The notes below the pieces were generated by a model that saw only the letters and a list, made by a program, of their open reading frames with translations, had not been told where the DNA came from and did no database searches. A program made the translations under genes and the position numbers. A DNA stretch of 43,415 nt from a virus: IMG/VR virus record IMGVR_UViG_3300008120_000095, positions 1 through 43,415 of that record. One strand, 5' to 3'. Shown here one piece after another: positions 42,901-43,415 of the stretch (position 1 is the first letter of the stretch; each line of letters begins with the position of its first letter).

Positions 42901-43415
42901 TAAAAAATGCTGTAAAAAATGTTCTTCCTGATAAAACACTTACGGATGCAGAGTTAGCAGAGTTTGAAAAGATAATAAAACCAGACGGCAGTATAAGTCC
43001 TACGGCTATACAAAGGATTATACAAATTGGTTGGAGAAAAGCTCTTTCAATTTCTGAAGAGATTGCTAAAAATAAAGTTGCTTCTACTACTCAACCTGCA
43101 GCTACCACTCCTGCAACACCAGCTTCTATTGTTAGTATAAGCATTACAAATTCTCCATCAGAATCTTCTCCTATGCTTAAAGGAGAAATTATTACACCAG
43201 ATGGTAAAGGTAATTTCACTGTAAAAGTTCTAGAAGATGGGACAGCTTATATTTACGATATTCAGTTAGGGGATTTCCAAGAATCTGATAAAACAAAGAA
43301 TAAAGGATACGGTCTTCAAGCTTACATACAAATTGGACAAGAAGTTCAAAAATTAGGATACACTTTAGAAAGTACCCATTGGGATAAACATACTGCTGGT
43401 ATTTCACCACAGGCA
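36939..43415 (+). CDS. Giant virion polyprotein, at least 2159 aa (3' truncated)
   Basis: An uninterrupted frame from the ATG at 36939 to the window end (6477 bases, no stop). Hydrophobic segments occur near residues 110-135, 188-209, 342-361 and 464-480 (including ILIGAIIGGGTGAVS). Long charged coiled coils are near 790-860 and 1090-1290; beta-rich parts lie around 1370-1830, joined by Thr/Pro-rich linkers. The last visible ~70 residues (GKGNFTVKVLEDGTAYIYD, then NKGYGLQAYIQIGQEVQKLG) resemble the start of a GNAT-like domain found in large polyvalent phage proteins. Such proteins are often packaged in virions and ejected. In crAss-like genomes genes of this size near the muzzle can encode virion RNA polymerase, but no DxDGD-type motif was seen in the visible part. 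Confidence 0.8.
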   Translation, partial: MSITSTDLLSQATGLPKEEIKKTDGPKLDRIFEATGQKPTPGYSKSRYSGSVNAFDIAAKAQNVSAIYTDPLESYREYGVPLNPFSDLNDERAQRQSTWDKWANGLTKAGITTLGAVYENTVGVFAGLGSLATGGEYYDNFVGKQVDSVNSWAQENLPNYYTRAEQQAGILEGMGTANFWADKVANGLGYTLGSIATMWLGTGELGLMGRAANAVKAAKALKTADTAFDIAGLGSKAGRAANVLEDASVVGSRQLALYRAGKAIETGQKLENLAQAARISTATQRLAVATQMSLAEASVEAREARTRYIDEQVAKWEEENPGATIPSDVLAGIEESADAAGNTAFAINLPILATSNLVMFGKMFRGAAIGEAQMYRATRDASGKLIEAGLDGKFAKAWTRSKRLFGAPVRNMATEGFQEGSQFAASEFSRDYYGDKFTDGVGDMSKSLSESLSRTLGTKEGLENILIGAIIGGGTGAVSRIAGADSKLAKTRTANTKKVLEYINSGGLTKVLENMESNAYNTALANVIEDNNKILSSDTATPVQKAIARQKVERARVQIIRSEVARLDKMGGTDYLMEQLDDAATMPEDDFKAAFGYRKNATLKEQTGKTQAEIVQEVKDTAELSLKRSRQVQDILAKFQPKNTLLPKLLDSFQNEETKQNKNLQRLIVNQYATFLHRGLMDIDVLDKQIDDVYSHLVKISPAIGQVSKEDFVYKVKVGEIKLNEDGTVDVSGKTTSKPDEKLFEKLNQAFQAKAALNPADAAEFEDTANVLAQLVGRREQLVNAFDNIRRNPENMDLYVEAEYARRQQEEKQASADRAAQVVENAETADELRDNMPDDAPAEIVAAAEERVEQLEQEEKEERMKFSGMTDDMLNAIDEDSLPPIAAAALAKEKDVREKKRLAENTIEAQNGQLQRRDEFAPTASYEEFAREVSDAEAAALGDISVSPGGFIFTINGRTYLNLNENITDAIIYDEEGNRTGVRLTDAATGNVVTWLLDDNNETDSAIADTITYAILVQASSIRDVEAIANMSAEEFKEIQRIRGEVIRKDVLEKHKKEVDAQADTLKGKTKKFETLDSLEDPEEIAQIEAEFEKLVDSTDIGRTAGLTDGQLRNQIEVIKQDLIEMEEILAAERQLAMEAGFTEAEFNADGNVKTLKALKKSHKALLNKKIKELAKRKKSAAMQEATDDQVIAEEIEQAPLEEEIDEITRGEQAKISRLEDEIAQLKLVEVELQKIVDGVYPGQDTAAAKKEVRNTQNKIKRREENIRKSKELIQRINEERESEKLRQDGNVAQGTDTAVEGQESERTDIDPRAGSTEEGLDGTTTTEELEEIRRQREQLEQIDRSMNEPVDGPTDTQSDPEEPKVTVVVAEGPVDAPLSKGEIYSIDSDFTEQGVSEDGNVQSSLPVQKVNGDVIALYPEMLTDNNITPAGTIITFEVDESTDWWNSEDPKTRNNKKDLTEDRYWEQVPIYVVAQLPNGQVRRIGLLAAYKADENTGLSRKDIYNLHKQGITAASTISRKVFNSKNIANARGNSMFTYGQIFFYPSSNIVKGSANIAVVRIKDGVPVFMDQNENVLPFSANNVTLGQVAIIVEDPNGNPALVMASTKSMTEEGRTIAVNHLIKENPEAQLFGEIVGLNKLPVEVADENDAIDLNEGEDISTEDFENYMSQVTLTDGKVLFSFYSKSANKIVRINEEELKKALLGQSFKFTFSEVGTNEKGWKSLVTIKGEKAEYARVTPNLKQEFLDIIMNKKYQVDVNRISNTEPYVSALTGIEYPSYFEYLNSDKEFTEPRTEGLGANVILATDSPGNVYKSPFFDVGIEFTPLTGVGGGTATQTQLEVSNAVKVLDSIEAPAAPSTVVEAKIKGLEKERDTRTAQYTKIIESPESTAEQVRIATELKNQISAAYDKQITELRKSLPKSALTSEVINSIAAKVLKNEEELNDEERAIYWDNTAIINEKVKELAAATATQTQPTTATTSTNIKDVIKNAVKNVLPDKTLTDAELAEFEKIIKPDGSISPTAIQRIIQIGWRKALSISEEIAKNKVASTTQPAATTPATPASIVSISITNSPSESSPMLKGEIITPDGKGNFTVKVLEDGTAYIYDIQLGDFQESDKTKNKGYGLQAYIQIGQEVQKLGYTLESTHWDKHTAGISPQA

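Noticed and set aside
36939-43415. Virion RNA polymerase, expected in crAss-like phages near the muzzle
   Set aside because: I saw no DxDGD-type catalytic motif in the giant ORF or elsewhere in the window; it may lie beyond the right edge.
1-43415. tRNA genes, CRISPR arrays, insertion sequences, integrase or attachment sites
   Set aside because: Gaps are too short and no cloverleaf, regularly spaced repeat, transposase or recombinase sequence was seen.

Overview
The window is a contiguous, AT-rich, tightly packed stretch of a tailed-phage genome. Every convincing gene lies on the + strand and no gene-free gap exceeds about 120 bases. The host is most likely a member of the Bacteroidota. Six gene starts have the Bacteroidota-type promoter element TAnnTTTG just upstream, Shine-Dalgarno sequences are not evident, and the fibre genes carry the C-terminal and trunk motifs common in fibres of Flavobacteriia phages. 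The virion gene set suggests a short-tailed crAss-like (Crassvirales-type) podovirus or a sister group: an IHF-like protein, a P22 gp4-like tail-tube/ring protein and a very large P22 gp10-like tail stabilisation (muzzle) protein stand in a row, and very long ORFs follow. No tail sheath, tail tube or classical tape-measure protein was recognised. The order-level placement is inference from remembered family features and gene order.

Layout. 1-1098: the C-terminal part of a tail fibre and a small accessory protein. 1126-2772: a lysis cassette with a YkuD-like cell-wall enzyme, a holin-like protein and two overlapping spanin-like proteins. 2830-6747: an overlapping operon with a strong promoter, encoding a GroES-like co-chaperonin, small proteins (including a winged helix, a zinc ribbon and an HU/IHF-like protein), a putative small terminase and the large terminase. 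6830-13824: the head module, with portal, a Dps/ferritin-like protein, a Gln-rich [FY]xxGG protein, an acidic scaffold candidate and the major capsid protein, closed by a strong terminator. 13940-16959: two connector-type proteins and an abundant structural protein, closed by a second strong terminator. 17034-20524: a Cys-rich protein, a second fibre and small beta-rich virion proteins. 20532-25519: a metallophosphoesterase, a connector-family protein, a DUF6321-like protein, a small membrane protein, a second GG-motif protein, a second IHF-like protein and the ring/tail-tube protein. 25532-43415: four giant virion genes (muzzle, a third GG-motif protein, a helical internal protein and a polyprotein-sized ORF of at least 2159 codons that runs off the window).

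How the parts work together. GroES and the scaffold would help fold and assemble the capsid protein. Terminase and portal package DNA. The ring, tube and muzzle proteins close the head. The giant proteins are probably packaged and ejected. The lysis cassette releases progeny.

The observations I would follow first are: the Dps-like protein, whose ferroxidase-ligand spacing matches E. coli Dps; the recurrent [FY]-x-x-G-G motif in three virion-module proteins, which could be a processing or anchoring signal; and the set of promoter elements 4-5 nt from start codons, which predicts leaderless mRNAs. I saw no tRNA, CRISPR array, insertion sequence, integrase or attachment site.
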